64,000 nt of DNA. Origin: Azorinus chamasolen. Its lineage: Eukaryota; Mollusca; Bivalvia; Cardiida; Solecurtidae. The stretch is from assembly GCA_963576725.1 (NCBI GenBank), contig OY755239.1, positions 59,179,453 to 59,243,452 on the forward strand, given 5' to 3'. Positions 21,625 to 30,281 of this stretch are shown here, in pieces. A program made the translations under genes and the position numbers. Below the pieces are notes generated by a model. The model did no database searches, was not told the origin of the DNA, and was given only the letters and a program-made list of their open reading frames with translations. How positions within the stretch are numbered: the stretch's first letter is position 1; the number at the start of each line of letters is the position of its first letter.

Positions 21625-22057
21625 TGGTTTTTATCGGGTTTTACGTCGCTTTAACAGTATTTCTGTCATGTCACGACGTCCAGCTAATTACAGATGGAGG
21701 AAGACGACAGAGGTTCTTCCGTTCATGCACAGAAGAACATCTGGGTCCATGCTTATAAAGCTTTTTAGTTGAGTCTGAGTTTGTTGTCAAGCTTTTGATT
21801 GGTCAGATTTGAGTTGTCAAGCTTTTGATTGGTCAGATTTGAGCCAAAGGCTCAAATCTGACCAATCAAAAACTTGAGAACGAACTCCGACTCAACTAAA
21901 AGTTTTATAAGCATGGACCCTGGATAGAAAACCGACCTATCGCAAGTCAGCTGGAAAGCTTCCTCACATGAAAATCCAAATGCCCAGACCGGAATTCGAA
22001 CCACAGGGGTGAGGGGCTAAGTGACTGTCATAACCACTCGGCCACGGAGGCTCGGAC
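21625..22057 (-). mobile_element. tRNA-derived SINE interrupted by a family H MITE
   Basis: Minus-strand head GAGCCTCCGTGGCCGAGTGG with A-box TGGCCGAGTGGTTA and B-box GGTTCGAATTCC, followed by CATGTGAGGAAGC and CCAGCTGACTTGCGA. It then has a break filled by an H element, and after it a 3' end with AAAGCGACGTAAAACCCGA. The head looks like a class II (Ser/Leu type) tRNA. The layout matches an abundant bivalve SINE family. Confidence 0.75.
21743..21920. mobile_element. Family H hairpin MITE inside the SINE
   Basis: Ends GGGTCCATGCTTATAAAGCT and ATAAGCATGGACCC. The inner arms contain CAAGCTTTTGATTGGTCAGA twice on the left and once on the right. The SINE resumes on both sides. Confidence 0.8.
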
Positions 22058-22059
22058 TA

Positions 22060-22277
22060 CAGTAAAGCCCCTCTAAACTGGAATACTAGTAGAGAAGAAT
22101 TTAGATACGTTTATATACTTTATGACTGGTGGTTGCTAAATGCAGGGTGAAAGTCATGCAGAAAGCTCCGCTAGGAACTTTCTGTAGGTATAACTTTCAC
22201 CCTGCATTGTGCAGCCACCCGTCAACAAGACGGATATTTATACTAAATTGAGCGTCCGGTTTTAAGGGGTTTTACTG
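22060..22277. mobile_element. Family D pogo-like MITE, complete
   Basis: CAGTAAAGCCCCTCTAAACT to GGGGTTTTACTG with TA flanks. Inserted within two bases of the SINE head. Hairpin arms GGTGGTTGCTAAATGCAGGG / CACCCTGCATTGTGCAGCC. Confidence 0.8.
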
Positions 22278-22388
22278 TATCCATCAGTTTCCGGGACATA
22301 CTTCCCGAGATATGATGAATCTGCGACAATATGCTTTCATCATTATACGGATTACCTGTATGTATGAAAGTAATGAAACCTCTCGTCT

Positions 22389-22620
22389 GTAACCCTTTAC
22401 CTCATGAATATTCATGTAAGAAATTGACTGTGAATATCAATTAGCTGGGTTTTATAATAGCATTATGAACAAGGGAATTTTGGCCAAGGCAGAAACTGTA
22501 ATAAATAAGACGTAATTTCATAAACAAACGGAGCTGACCCTGATTAGACGGCTCCTACAGGAACCGTTTCATCGGTGTCTAAAGTTTTTGGAAAGGCGTT
22601 TATATTGGGCAAAGGGTTAA
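22389..22620. mobile_element. Family A MITE, ATGAATATTCATG end subtype
   Basis: TAACCCTTTACCTCATGAAT at the left, GGGCAAAGGGTTAA at the right. The stem is ACGGAGCTGACCCTGATTAG with a worn right arm. Confidence 0.7.
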
Positions 22621-22921
22621 GGTTTCCCAGTAACATTTAGTCCTCTGCCTTATTTTTCTGTCAATTATGTTTAACCCCCTAATAAAATACATATTGGACC
22701 CTGGTGAATTTATCAAGAATGATCCAGAATTTACAAAGGTCGCTACAACTCGTACAGCCGAAATTATCACACATGATCGAGTATAGGAATTAAGGCTAAC
22801 TTCGCTCAACAGGAGTAATCGTATGGTCTGCCATACGCCGATCACAACTAGAAGTTTCGATCGTCGTAAGGTAGGTCTTACAATAATTTCAGTCGTACGA
22901 TCTTTAGTAAAACGGGGCCCA

Positions 22922-23099
22922 GGGTCCATGCTTATAAAGCTTTTAGTTGAGCCTGAGTTTCGTTCTCAAGCTTTTGATTGGTCAGATTTGAGTTCTCAAG
23001 CTTTTGATTGGTCAGATTTGAGCCAAAGGCTCAAATCTGACCAATCAAAAACTTGAGAACTCAAATCTGACCAATCAAAAGTTTTATAAGCATGGACCC
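22922..23099. mobile_element. Family H hairpin MITE
   Basis: GGGTCCATGCTTATAAAGCT to ATAAGCATGGACCC. Both arms carry two copies of the TTGATTGGTCAGATTTGAG block, so the stem is unusually long. Confidence 0.8.
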
Positions 23100-23157
23100 T
23101 GATTACAATATTGGTGTATGATTGATGTCATGACTTGACCAATTCTAAGTGGCTTTA

Positions 23158-23445
23158 TCTTTCCCTCCATAGATATTAATTTAAGAAATTATTACTGCAT
23201 GAATATTCATGGACTCAATTAGTATACTTGTATACATTGTATATAGATATAAATACATGTACATGTATATTAACAATGAGATGTTTGGCTGTGGCAGAAA
23301 TTTCAGAATCAGATCTATATTATTCCATAAACAAACTGAGTAGATGATAAGATCCTGATCAGACAGCTCTCACATGAGCTGTCTGATCTGGGTCAACCCT
23401 TGTTTGCAAAAATGTCAAAAGTCGTCTATATGAGGTAACGGTTTA
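23158..23445. mobile_element. Family A-type element, worn ends
   Basis: Worn ends TTTCCCTCCATAGATATTA and ATATGAGGTAACGGTTTAA. Core stem CTGATCAGACAGCTCTCACA with a compensated complement GAGCTGTCTGATCTGGGTC. Confidence 0.6.
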
Positions 23446-23664
23446 AGTATAACAGCATCTTGAAACAACAACAAAACGCAAAATTGGTTTAAACATTTTA
23501 TTCCAATATCTAGATACTTGAACAAATTACAGACATACCAATAGAAATCATCTGATGTCTCAAACTATCATTCTAACACATAAACTCTTGGTGAAAATGA
23601 AATCTATAACATGATATATACATAACATTTATACAAAGACAATCAAAAGTACCAAACCACAATA

Positions 23665-23912
23665 TTAACCCTTTCCCTCAAATAAACGCCTTTTCACACA
23701 CTTGCAAACAGGGTAGACCCACATCAGATGGCTCCTATAGGATCCGTCTGATCAGGGTCTGCTCTGTTTGATTTTGACATGATATTAATATCATTCTACA
23801 GTTTCTGTTAAAGCAAATAAATCCTTGAAAAGTTTACATTATAATAATCCAGCAAATAAATATTTATGATAGCATTATCTTTTACATGAATATTAAACAG
23901 GGAAAAGGTTAA
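23665..23912. mobile_element. Family A TTAA MITE, first of a pair sharing TTAA
   Basis: TTAACCCTTTCCCTCAAATA to GGGAAAAGGTTAA. Stem GCAAACAGGGTAGACCCACA with its complement. The TTAA at 23909-23912 is also the left site of the next element. Confidence 0.85.
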
Positions 23913-24143
23913 CCCTTTCCCTCATATAAACGTGTTTTCACGCATTTGCAAACAGAGTAGACCCAGATCAGACGGTTCCTAGAGGGTCTACTCTGTTTGC
24001 TAATAGAATTTGATAGACCTGTGTCTTTGCTTTCTAAAATGTCTACAATGGTCCACCTTGCATATTTCTTTATAACGATTTTGTTAATGAATATTCATTA
24101 GGTATTGAAATTTGAAATAAACATAGAACAGGGAAAGGGTTAA
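23909..24143. mobile_element. Family A TTAA MITE, second of the pair
   Basis: TTAACCCTTTCCCTCATATA to AACAGGGAAAGGGTTAA. The right half of the stem has an internal deletion (GACGGTTCCTAGAGGGTCTA). Confidence 0.85.
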
Positions 24144-24260
24144 GAGAGACACCCTGAACAAAGTCCTCTGATAGCATGCATTGTTTATCATTCAAAATCC
24201 TATCAAAATTTATAATCTACCATACTTCATGAAATACTGATTATATAGTTTCTGCCTATA

Positions 24261-24491
24261 TTAACCCTTTCCCACATAGGCTATTTTTAGATCCAACCTC
24301 TTTGAATAAATCTACTGAAAAGGAGCATTAACTAGAGAAAAGGAATTCTTTTTAGAACTTTGTAATTTGAAACCATTGTGATAAATGGAGCATTTGCTCC
24401 TATAGGAGCAAATGCTCTATTTATCACAATGGTTTCAACAGGGGACCTTTACAGAAGCGTAGAAGGGTGTTTTTAAGGAGGAAAGGGTTAA
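24261..24491. mobile_element. Family B TTAA MITE, complete
   Basis: TTAACCCTTTCCCACATAGG to GGAGGAAAGGGTTAA. The perfect stem differs from its partner by one base (TAAATGGAGC against GCTCTATTTA). It is followed at 24540-24603 by an A-type tail (ATTCATGAGGCAAAAGGTTA). Confidence 0.85.
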
Positions 24492-24695
24492 AATGCATTT
24501 GTTCCCAATATTCCTTGCATACTGACATTATAAATGGTAATCTAATTAATATTCATGATGTCATAATTTCTTAAAATGAATATTCATGAGGCAAAAGGTT
24601 AAGCTAGTTACATCTAAATAAATCGTTAATAGCCTGAGTTACAATTTGACTGTACATAGTCCCTATGGTGTTTGACCCAAGTCTATCAAACCAAT

Positions 24696-25108
24696 TATCC
24701 CTTTATCTCATGCATATTTATGTAAGAAACAATGGCATCATGAATATTCAATACATTCATTTTTTTATGATGGTGCATGAACACGGGGACTTTTTGGCAT
24801 GGCATAAAACTGTAGAATCATATCAGTATTATTCCCCAGGCAAACAGAGCAGATTTAGATCAGATCCTTCCTATAGCCTATATAGGAGATATCTGGGTCC
24901 ATGCTTATAAAGCTTTTTAGTTGAGTCTGAGTTCGTTCTCAAGCTTGGTCAGATTTGAGTTCTCAAGCGTTGATTGGTCAGATTTGAGCCAAAGGCTCAA
25001 ATCTGACCAATCAAAACTTGAGAACGAAGTTTTATAAGCATGGACCCAGATCAGGGTCTATCTAGTTTGAAAAGGCAGCAATATTTATATCTGAGAGCTA
25101 ATGGGTTA
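24696..25108. mobile_element. Family A element split by a family H MITE
   Basis: TTATCCCTTTATCTCATGCA at the left and GAGCTAATGGGTTA at the right. The core hairpin is interrupted within its right arm at 24895 and resumes AGATCAGGGTCTATCTAG. Confidence 0.7.
24895..25047. mobile_element. Family H MITE nested in an A hairpin
   Basis: GGGTCCATGCTTATAAAGCT to TTATAAGCATGGACCC, 153 bp. The right arm is shorter than in the other copies. Confidence 0.8.
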
Positions 25109-25216
25109 TACATGCATATTGGTATGCAATGAACTAATTTTGTTGTCAAAACATGCTACTTCAATGAATTGTCCTCTATAGCCATTTTAATGTTTCTGTC
25201 ATGAGAACATTTCTTC

Positions 25217-25403
25217 TTAACCTAATGAATATTCATGTAAGATATAATGATATCATGAATATTAATTTGATGCATTTTATAATATCATATAAACACTGGA
25301 ATTTTTGACCAAGGCAGAAACTACAATCCTATCTATATTCTGATCTGAGTCCGCTGTGTTTGCAAAGGTGTCAAAAAGGCGTACCTATGAAGTACAGGGT
25401 TAA
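25217..25403. mobile_element. Family A element lacking its left hairpin arm
   Basis: TTAACCTAATGAATATTCAT to AGTACAGGGTTAA. Only the GATCTGAGTCCGCTGTGTTT arm remains. Confidence 0.65.
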
Positions 25404-25512
25404 ACGGAATTCTTTTTCAACTAACTTCTGGTCTTAAAGATTTCCCCTCCCCCACCCCCTGAATTGATGTTACACGTGACTAGAATGTACCCATAGGAGA
25501 AAGATGTTTCCA

Positions 25513-25762
25513 TTAACCCTTTCCCTCATATAAACGTGTTTTCACGCATTTGCAAACAGAGTAGACCCAGATCAGACGGCTCCTAGAGGAGCCGTCTGAT
25601 CAGGGTCTACTCTGTTTGCTAATAGAATTTGATAGATCTGTTTCTTTACTTTCTGAAATGTCTACAATGTTCCACCTTTCATATTTCTTTATAACTTTTT
25701 TGTTAATGAATATTCAGTAGGTATTGAAAATTGGCCTTAATACAGAACAGGGAAAGGGTTAA
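25513..25762. mobile_element. Family A TTAA MITE, reference copy
   Basis: TTAACCCTTTCCCTCATATA to ACAGGGAAAGGGTTAA, 250 bp. The stem of about 35 bp pairs GCAAACAGAGTAGACCCAGA... with ...TCAGGGTCTACTCTGTTTGC around GGCTCCTAGAGGAGCC. The single unpaired position (CCCAGATC against GATCAGGG) marks the orientation. Confidence 0.9.
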
Positions 25763-25910
25763 ATACATTTAACCCTTTATTCAATGATTATTCATGTAAG
25801 AAACAATAACCACATGAATATTAATTAGATATTAATTTTTTAATGGCAAACGAGCATAGGAACTTGGGAAGTTCGGCCATCGTAGAAACTGTAGAATCAT
25901 ATCTGTATTA

Positions 25911-26272
25911 CAGTTCTCCCTCTCTACAACGACACCCTTTGGGATACGAAGACTGTATGTGTTGTTCAGAGGGAGTTGTTATAGGGAGGGAAAATCAAAC
26001 ATAATAAGCTTGTTTGCAGATCCCCAGATAAGGTGTATTTCGAGAACTAAAACCGTTATGCCTCAATCAAACCCTATGTTGTGACCACTCTTTAGAATCG
26101 TCACAAAGTGACGATTCTAAAGAGTGGTCACAACATAGGGTTTGATGGAGGCATGAAGAAAATACGATGGAAAAAAGTTGTTTCTGGAGCCTTGTTGTTT
26201 CGGAAACAGTGACATGCGTTGTTGTAAGGAGGGAATCGTTATTGAGAGGGCCGTTGTTGGGAGGGAGCACTG
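25911..26272. mobile_element. Family G pogo-like element carrying a family C hairpin
   Basis: CAGTTCTCCCTCTCTACAAC and the inverted GTTGTTGGGAGGGAGCACTG, with TA on both sides. The subterminal blocks GGGAGTTGTTATAGGGAGG and GAGGGAATCGTTATTGAGAG are related. The middle third is a C element. Confidence 0.75.
25995..26165. mobile_element. Nested family C hairpin, variant arms
   Basis: Left part CAGATCCCCAGATAAGGTG; stem AAACCCTATGTTGTGACCAC with its exact complement GTGGTCACAACATAGGGTTT around CGTCACAAAGTGACG. Arms carry GTT/AAC where other C copies carry ACT/AGT. Confidence 0.7.
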
Positions 26273-26604
26273 TATATCATAAGCAAACAGAGCAGACCCT
26301 GATCAGACATTTCATTGTTCAGTTCAACTCTGAACTTTGGTGAGGTTTTAGTATACTCTCTGTTCTTAAAAGGAGGGGACACAACCCCCAATCTACTATC
26401 AACTGAATGTTTTAGGTGTACCAAGCCTTGGTTGATTTAGAAAACTCCTGCTCTACTGGATATATGCACATGTAAACATGGCAACATATATGCACACTAT
26501 AGAGCATTAAAAGTTTGTGTACAATAATGCAAGTTGTATTCAGTGTCATGCAATCACAGTGGGTTCACAGATCTGTCATGTGGCAGCATGTTCACAGATC
26601 TCTG

Positions 26605-26726
26605 TCACGTGGCAGCTTCCTCAGCTTCCTTTGCAGCCTCGGCTTCAGCCTTTTGAGCTTCCTGTCTCTGTATTCTAAATGCAGCCAGTCTTATACTTGG
26701 GTGGATTGGAAAGTAACCCGATAATC
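26605..26726 (-). CDS. MRPS16: MRPS16 last coding exon (mitochondrial bS16m C-terminus)
   Basis: On the minus strand an acceptor TATTCTCAG precedes GATTATCGGG. The two first bases complete the glycine codon split from the upstream exon. The exon then encodes LSGYFPIHPSIRLAAFRIQR, a Q/A/E/K-rich helix (QEAQKAEAEAAKEAEEAAT) and a TGA. GxFPxHP is the conserved C-terminal signature of animal S16 proteins, and the charged alanine-rich tail is typical. Joined to 28272-28524 it completes a 124-residue protein. No clear AATAAA was found just downstream. Confidence 0.92.
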
Positions 26727-26839
26727 CTGAGAATAGGTATAGTAACATAACCTTTAACCTTATAAATATTCATGTGGGAATTTTGATTAGATGAATTTTT
26801 ATAATGGCATATATCAACACATGAACTTTTGATCATGAC

Positions 26840-27149
26840 TGAACTCTTTCCTCCATAAATATGCCTTTCTACGCCTCTGTAATAATCACCTCTTGAAACC
26901 ATTGTGATAAACAGAGCATTTGCTCCCATAGGAGCAAATCGAGGGCTTGGTGCAAAACTATTCTAACTCCTTCACTTTGTGAAGGAGTTAGAATAGTTTT
27001 GCACCAAGCCCTCGAAGTGCTCTATCACAATTTGGTTTCAAACTTCAAAATTCTAAAATTTTACTTTTCTCTAGTAAATGCTCCTATTGGGTAGATTCAT
27101 TTATAAAAAGAGGTTGGGTCTAAAAATAGCCTATAGAGGAAAGGGTTAA
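26840..27149. mobile_element. Family B element with family F inserted (MRPS16 intron)
   Basis: Left CTGAACTCTTTCCTCCATAA, right TAGAGGAAAGGGTTAA. The B right arm is interrupted within GAGCAAA/TGCTC by F. Confidence 0.7.
26939..27015. mobile_element. Family F palindromic MITE in B right arm
   Basis: 77 bp, essentially one palindrome: TCGAGGGCTTGGTGCAAAAC through TTCACTTTGTGAA to the complement. Flanked by GCAAA and AGTGCTC. Confidence 0.75.
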
Positions 27150-27318
27150 ACTGTAGAATGTCTTATGCAAACAGAGCAGACCCTGATTAGACGGTTCCTA
27201 CAGGATCTGTCTAATCTGGGCCTATTCTTAGTATTCTGTATGTATAGGCATGAAAAAGCATCTCTATCAGGTAGAGGGGTAAATCTTCTACATGCTAAGT
27301 AATTCTCATCTGCTACAC

Positions 27319-27511
27319 AGAGCTCCAGATAAGATCCGTAAATTCAAACATTTTCAAGAATAACGCCTTTATTTCTCCACCAAACTATATACTGTGACCA
27401 CTCTTTAGAATCGTGTCGAAGAGACGATTCAAAAGAATGGTCACAGTATAGGGTTTGGTGGAGAAATGATGATTTTAGTATTTGGGTACGCACCCTTATC
27501 TGTAGCTCTGT
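27319..27511. mobile_element. Family C hairpin element with both ends (MRPS16 intron)
   Basis: CAGAGCTCCAGATAAGATCC at the left and CCCTTATCTGTAGCTCTG at the right. Stem arms ATACTGTGACCACTCTTTAG and a nearly exact complement. The 16-bp ends CAGAGCTNCAGATAAG are the clearest for this family; a hAT affiliation is only a suggestion. Confidence 0.75.
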
Positions 27512-27539
27512 GCCACAATTTCTAAATATCTCTTACAGT

Positions 27540-27775
27540 TTTTATCAATATTACAGTAACAGTCACAGTGTCAAACACCAGACGTAGATAGAGATATATT
27601 TTATTGAGTACAAATGCATAGGCTAATATCCGGGTAATTTGATTTGGTGTCTAATGTGGATCCAAACTGTTTGCATGAGCTGTCATTAATTTGCTGCTAG
27701 CATGCAGAGTTATAATGGAATCAAACTTAACTTGTAATTTCTTACATGAATATTCAGCAGGGAAAGGGTTGATTT
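27540..27775. repeat. Mixed E/A fragments (MRPS16 intron)
   Basis: One E arm (GTGGATCCAAACTGTTTGCA) and an A-type end (ATTCAGCAGGGAAAGGGTTG). Confidence 0.4.
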
Positions 27776-27795
27776 AAGAATAAACCCTTTCCTCC

Positions 27796-28025
27796 ATAAC
27801 CCGTTCCCTCATAGGCTATTTTTAGACCCAACCTCTTTGAATAAATCTACCAAAAATGAGCATTTACTACAGAAAAGGAAAATATTAGAATTGTGTAGTA
27901 TTGAAACCATTGTGATAAATAGAGTATTTGCTCCTATAGGAGCAAATGCTCTATTTATCACAATGGTTTCAAGCAGTGACTATTACAGAGGCGTAGAAAG
28001 GCGTATTTATGGAGGAAAGGGTTAA
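27796..28025. mobile_element. Family B MITE, left member of an inverted pair (MRPS16 intron)
   Basis: ATAACCCGTTCCCTCATAGG to GGAGGAAAGGGTTAA. Perfect stem around CTCCTATAGGAG except GAGTATTTGC against GCAAATGCTC. Confidence 0.8.
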
Positions 28026-28029
28026 ATAC

Positions 28030-28243
28030 ATTTGTACACCTTTCTATGCCTCTGTAAAAGTCACTTTTTGAAACCATTGTGATAAATAGAGCAATTGCTC
28101 CTTTGGAGCAAATGCTCTATTTATCACAATGGTTTCAGAACTACAAAATTCTAAATTTTTCCTTTTCTCTACTTCATGCTCCTTATCAGTAGATTTATTT
28201 AAAGTGGTTGGATGTTAAAATAGCCTATGAGGGAAAGAGTTAA
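28030..28243. mobile_element. Family B MITE, right member of an inverted pair, next to the MRPS16 donor
   Basis: Starts near TTGTACACCTTTCTATGCCT and ends GAGGGAAAGAGTTAA. It is oriented opposite to 27796-28025. Its last base is 28 nt from the last exonic base of the MRPS16 exon. Confidence 0.75.
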
Positions 28244-28271
28244 ACCTCAGACTCTGCTGTGGTTGACTTAC

Positions 28272-28524
28272 CGAGTAGCTGGGACACAACCTTATTGGGA
28301 GTAACACCTCTACTAAGATAGTATCTGAGTTTATCAAAGTCCAAAGACACAATCACTTCACCATGAACATTTGGCAATGGATCATAGACTCCTAGCTGGC
28401 ATACTGCCTTCGCATCCCTCGGTTGTTTGTTGTTCATCACAACAATGTGATAGAAAGGCCTGTTGGTACACCCCCTGAGAGACAGTCGTATAACCATCTT
28501 ACATCTCCTTCCATATGCTGCCAT
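28272..28524 (-). CDS. MRPS16: MRPS16 coding exon with start codon (mitochondrial small-subunit protein bS16m)
   Basis: Encodes residues 1-84 and the first base of codon 85 of mitochondrial ribosomal protein S16, a component of the small mitoribosomal subunit. Seen: MAAYGRRCKMVIRLSLRGCT then NRPFYHIVV, RDAKAVCQLGVYDPLPN, HGE, LDFDKLRYYLSRG and VVSQLL, in the order and spacing of the bS16 family. The ATG is preceded by a good acceptor (TTGTTACAG, then G), so an upstream non-coding exon is likely. The exon ends CTACTCG followed by the donor GTAAGT at 28271-28266; reading on past it gives a false ten-residue extension. The intron of 1,545 bp (26727-28271) is phase 1. The 124-residue product is close to the 137 residues of the human protein. 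This is the only intact cellular gene recognised in the window. Confidence 0.94.
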
Positions 28525-28555
28525 CCTGTAACAAATCCAAACATGCCAAAGTAAG

Positions 28556-28700
28556 TTAACTGTTTCCCTTTTGAATATTCATGTAAGAAATTATGACATC
28601 ATAAATATTTTAAGGTAAATCTTTATAATTGCATATATATACAGTGTACACAGGATATTTTGGTAATGCCAGCCTATAGCACTCTGAAAAAGAGTGGTTG
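28556..28700. repeat. Family A left-end fragment
   Basis: TTAACTGTTTCCCTTTTGAA and ATATTCATGTAAGAAATTAT, then A-type interior. No hairpin follows. Confidence 0.4.
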
Positions 28701-30033
28701 GCAGTATCAAGAGATAGATGTGTCCTGTTAGCATTTCCTTTAGTCATGAAAACACTCAATTATAGTCACAGACAGGTCTGGTTTGGGCTGTACGGAGGAT
28801 ATTCTAAAACATAAAGCCCAGATTCTTTCAGAAACTTCTGTACCATGGAGAATGTATGTGCCAGTGTGTTATGCAATAACCTGATGCCATGGACGCTGGA
28901 GTGTGGTGTTCATTTTTATGGAAGTGGGCCAATTGGTATATGGTATGTTTTAGAATTGGGTCATGTTGACCAACTACCATTCATACATGAATATTCATCA
29001 GGTAATGGGTTAAATAGCCAAATTACTTCTGAATCTGAATGGTTTACCTCAAAGACACCACTACTGGCTTTAATATGATGGGAGAGAGTGCGATACTAAG
29101 TCAAAATGATAGCGTTTTAGTTTCTGATGAAAATTACACAACACTAGCTTTATTCACGAAGTCTTCACAGAGAGTCTCAGCCTATTCCACTCTGGTACTG
29201 TTCTTATGAAAACAGTTCTTAACTATTCTGTCTCAGTATGTATTGGTTTAAAACATTTAGAATTGTTTATGGCAAAGTTTTCAACAAGGTTGGTTTGTAC
29301 TTATATATGGATTATGTGAGACAAATCTGAACTAACGTACTGTAACACCCCATGATACCGGTGGCCTCACGATACCGGTGTAAATATAAATCTCGTCACC
29401 TGCCAATTGTCAACTTTGTCAAGCACTAGTAACTTCTGCTATTCTAATGTGAAATTATTTTTCAGGCTATAATGGAGCGATTTCATGTTCATGAAAACAT
29501 GTTCTAGAGTCCGTGTCATGCGTAGAAGTGATGAGTTAAAGTGCCAACACTGTAAAAACAGTTAACTTCCATTTTGAGATATTGTGATACTGTTAGTTAA
29601 TTTTCCTGTTAGATTGAACTTTTCGGAACTTGAAAAAAAGATTAACGGTTATATGTTATATGTGACTTTGAGCCTAATGTGAAAATGTACATTTTAAGCA
29701 GTGTGAACACGACTTTCCATACTATAACAATTTTTACCATTGCACCGGTTACATGGAGTTGGTTCCCTTACTTCATTCAATGTGATCGCTTTATTTTGAC
29801 ATTTCTCAGACTTAGTAATATAAAAGAAATACTCTTGTACTTGGGACAATTTGAAAGATTAGAGACAAGTGAAGGAAAGGCTTGCCTAATTTTTTTTCAG
29901 TTAAATTATATTTTCTTTGTATGAGTGTTGAGTTCATTAAGTACACCGGTACCGTGGGAATATTTGCTGCCTGCACTTTGAAAGTTAGAGGCATTGCAGG
30001 TTTACAAAAGTTTCTGGTGAGTACTTCACACAT
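28701..30033. other. No gene recognised
   Basis: Upstream flank or first intron of MRPS16. Only an A-type tail (ACATGAATATTCATCAGGTA to GGGTTAA at about 29010) and a GATACCGGTG short repeat at 29353-29379 stand out. Confidence 0.4.
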
Positions 30034-30281
30034 TTAGCCCTTTTCCTCTTGTATTTTCATGAAAGAAATATTGACACCATGAATATTTATTAGCTGATTT
30101 ATTTTTTTATAATGGTGTAGATCTGTCTTGCAACAAAGTTTTGATATTGGTAGGGACTGTTGAGTCTGTACATTATAATCTCATAAGCAAACAGAACAGA
30201 CCCTGGTCTATAGAAGCCGTCTGACATTGGTCTACTATGTTTGCAAATGCAAGAAAAGGCGGTTATGTGAATGAAAGCGTT
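30034..30281. mobile_element. Family A element
   Basis: Left TAGCCCTTTTCCTCTTGTAT, right GAATGAAAGCGTTAA. The stem is worn (GCAAACAGAACAGACCCTGG / CATTGGTCTACTATGTTTGC). Confidence 0.6.

Larger units (their letters stand above)
25769..26345. mobile_element. Family A element split by nested G and C elements
   Basis: TTAACCCTTTATTCAATGAT at the left. It is interrupted at 25909 and resumes ATCATAAGCAAACAGAGCAG at 26276, then is lost after CAGACATTTC. The right end is not found. Confidence 0.6.
26749..27291. mobile_element. Family A element holding nested B and F (MRPS16 intron)
   Basis: A-type left end ACCTTATAAATATTCATGTG and right end CAGGTAGAGGGGTAA. It is split in the phrase ATGACTGAA / AAACTGTAGAATG by a B element. 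The A hairpin (GCAGACCCTGATTAGACGGT) lies on the right. Confidence 0.65.

Noticed and set aside
28240..28271. MRPS16 ending with KSTTAESEV
   Set aside because: This tail is read-through of the GTAAGT splice donor; splicing to 26726 restores the conserved C-terminus.
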